A DNA stretch of 64,000 nucleotides from CAZCPB01 sp044223975 (GTDB lineage: Bacteria; Planctomycetota; Phycisphaerae; Phycisphaerales; UBA1924): positions 62,001 to 126,000 of the forward strand of contig JBGALI010000005.1 in assembly GCA_044223975.1 (NCBI GenBank), read 5' to 3'. The notes under the pieces are model-generated. The model was given only the letters and a program-made list of their open reading frames with translations, made no database searches and was not told the DNA's origin. Positions within the stretch are counted from its first letter, which is position 1. The number at the start of each line of letters is the position of its first letter. Made by a program: the position numbers and the translations under genes. This document shows, piece after piece, positions 63,140-64,000 of this stretch.

Positions 63140-64000
63140 TCACGGTTTGATCGCGTCGCGGCAGCGCGCCAGAGTCTCGCGGTATTCCTTCAGGCGCGGG
63201 ATGTTTTCTGATTCATGCGCCTCTGCCGTGCCCACGCACTCCTCCAGGAGCGGCAGGGCTCCCCGCGCATCGCCCGCGGCAAGCCGCGCACTGCCGGCCC
63301 GCCACAGCGCCCGAGAGATCGCCGGATGTCCCGGCTCAAGGAGCCTTCGCCCCATCGCCACCGCGTCGTCGGCGTACCGGATCGCCTCCGCGTACCGCTC
63401 CTGCATGGTCAGCGCGCCGGCGAGGTTGTACATCGCCACCAGAATCGAGCGGTGCTCGCCCCTGTACACCCGGCGCTGGATCTCGATGGACTTGACCAAC
63501 GCCTCCTCGGCCTCCTTGGCGCGCCCCAGCCCCAGGCGCATGCGGCCGAGGTTGAAGTACGCGTCGGCGATCGTCGGGTGGTCCTGGGGCAGCGTGCGCT
63601 GGCGCGCCTCGAGCACCTCCGCGCACAGCCGCTCGGCCTCTTCAAGTCGGCCCTGCGATTCCAGGGAGTACGCCACGTGGGTCATGGCGTCCTCGCGCGC
63701 GCTGTCGTTGCCCCGCGGCAGGCGGCCGTACATGGCGATCGCCCGGCGACCGAGCCGTTCGGCATCCTCAGACCGACCCGCGGCTTCGCGCATGAACGCC
63801 AGCGCGCTCAGAGCTTCGGCCGCGTCGGCGTGGTCGCTTGCGTAGAGACGGTCGCACATCGCCACACCCTCCTCGCACAGCGCGATGGCGCTGGGGAGCC
63901 GGCCGGCCTCGTACCTCAGCACCCCAGCCCGGATCATCGCCCGCGCAACTCCGGGATCGTCGCCGGGGTGGATACGCCGCAGGATCGACAGGCTCCGCTC
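63140..64000 (-). CDS. Tetratricopeptide-repeat protein, C-terminal part (cut by window end)
   Basis: About 287 codons are visible; the frame is open through the window edge, so the start lies outside. It is built of TPR helical pairs with the kinesin-light-chain-like pattern (YEAGRLPSAIALCEEGVAMCDRL, ESQGRLEEAERLCAEVLEARQRTL, HPTIADAYFNLGRMRLGLGRAKEAEEALVKSIEIQRRVY). In planctomycetes such repeats often follow a serine/threonine protein kinase domain. That is an inference; no kinase part is visible here. Confidence 0.8.
   Translation of the reverse strand, partial: ERSLSILRRIHPGDDPGVARAMIRAGVLRYEAGRLPSAIALCEEGVAMCDRLYASDHADAAEALSALAFMREAAGRSEDAERLGRRAIAMYGRLPRGNDSAREDAMTHVAYSLESQGRLEEAERLCAEVLEARQRTLPQDHPTIADAYFNLGRMRLGLGRAKEAEEALVKSIEIQRRVYRGEHRSILVAMYNLAGALTMQERYAEAIRYADDAVAMGRRLLEPGHPAISRALWRAGSARLAAGDARGALPLLEECVGTAEAHESENIPRLKEYRETLARCRDAIKP

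Overview
The window looks like a chromosomal stretch of a high-GC, Gram-negative planctomycete, most likely of the class Phycisphaerae. The evidence is six secreted proteins that end in a duplicated, calcium-loop-like 'GC-type dockerin' tail finishing in Gly-Cys, a short PEP-CTERM-like tail with a polyarginine end, lipid A genes (lpxC, lpxD) with a Skp-like chaperone, a futalosine-pathway menaquinone gene (mqnA), and C/G-rich third codon positions. I recognised no rRNA, tRNA or CRISPR array.

Layout. 1-12800: five consecutive secreted multidomain proteins on the + strand, each with a signal peptide, a beta-rich or enzymatic body, usually Ig-like domains, and the dockerin tail. They include a HAF-repeat/di-haem peroxidase fusion and an M12-type metalloprotease; two strong intrinsic terminators separate some of them. 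12800-19035: a small unknown gene, a lipoprotein, nuoE with a lamin-tail gene, lysS and a CPBP membrane protease. 19360-21222: rplM-rpsI and a membrane-anchored unknown. 21235-28514 (- strand): queC, queE, skp, lpxD, lpxC, a pseudopilin and an unknown membrane protein read in one direction, with a methyltransferase and an HU-like protein upstream. 28755-34352: clpS, a 2-hydroxyacid dehydrogenase, a sorted surface protein and a GH106-like glycosidase. 35177-38766: two ketosynthase genes separated by a GxxExxY-family gene and a 182-bp inverted-repeat element. 38851-46127: a dockerin beta-helix protein, mqnA, an acyltransferase, feoAB with a Fur-like palindrome, and an XRE regulator/membrane protein pair behind an apparently leaderless promoter. 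46192-52583: a serine hydrolase, a PocR-GAF-SpoIIE phosphatase and a secreted TPR-like protein. 52876-64000: metG, a zinc-ribbon protein, der, miaA, topA, a heavy-metal-binding-domain protein, a Cys-Pro repeat protein and the C-terminal part of a TPR protein cut by the window edge.

How they work together. Housekeeping translation, tRNA modification and topology genes (lysS, rplM, rpsI, metG, miaA, queC, queE, der, topA) are interleaved with envelope biogenesis (skp-lpxD-lpxC) and secreted surface proteins.

The most unusual structure is not a gene. Several intergenic gaps are filled almost exactly by paired inverted-repeat elements. Two share the 18-bp end CACCACAGAGACACAGAG and are 182 and 187 bp long. 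A third, with unrelated CTCTCCC-type arms, is 183 bp. A fourth gap holds a larger cluster of palindromes, and a fifth gap holds a solo arm of the first family. One element lies directly beside a GxxExxY (PD-(D/E)XK-related) gene between two ketosynthase genes; another supplies the C-terminal codons of queC and abuts the TTG start of queE.
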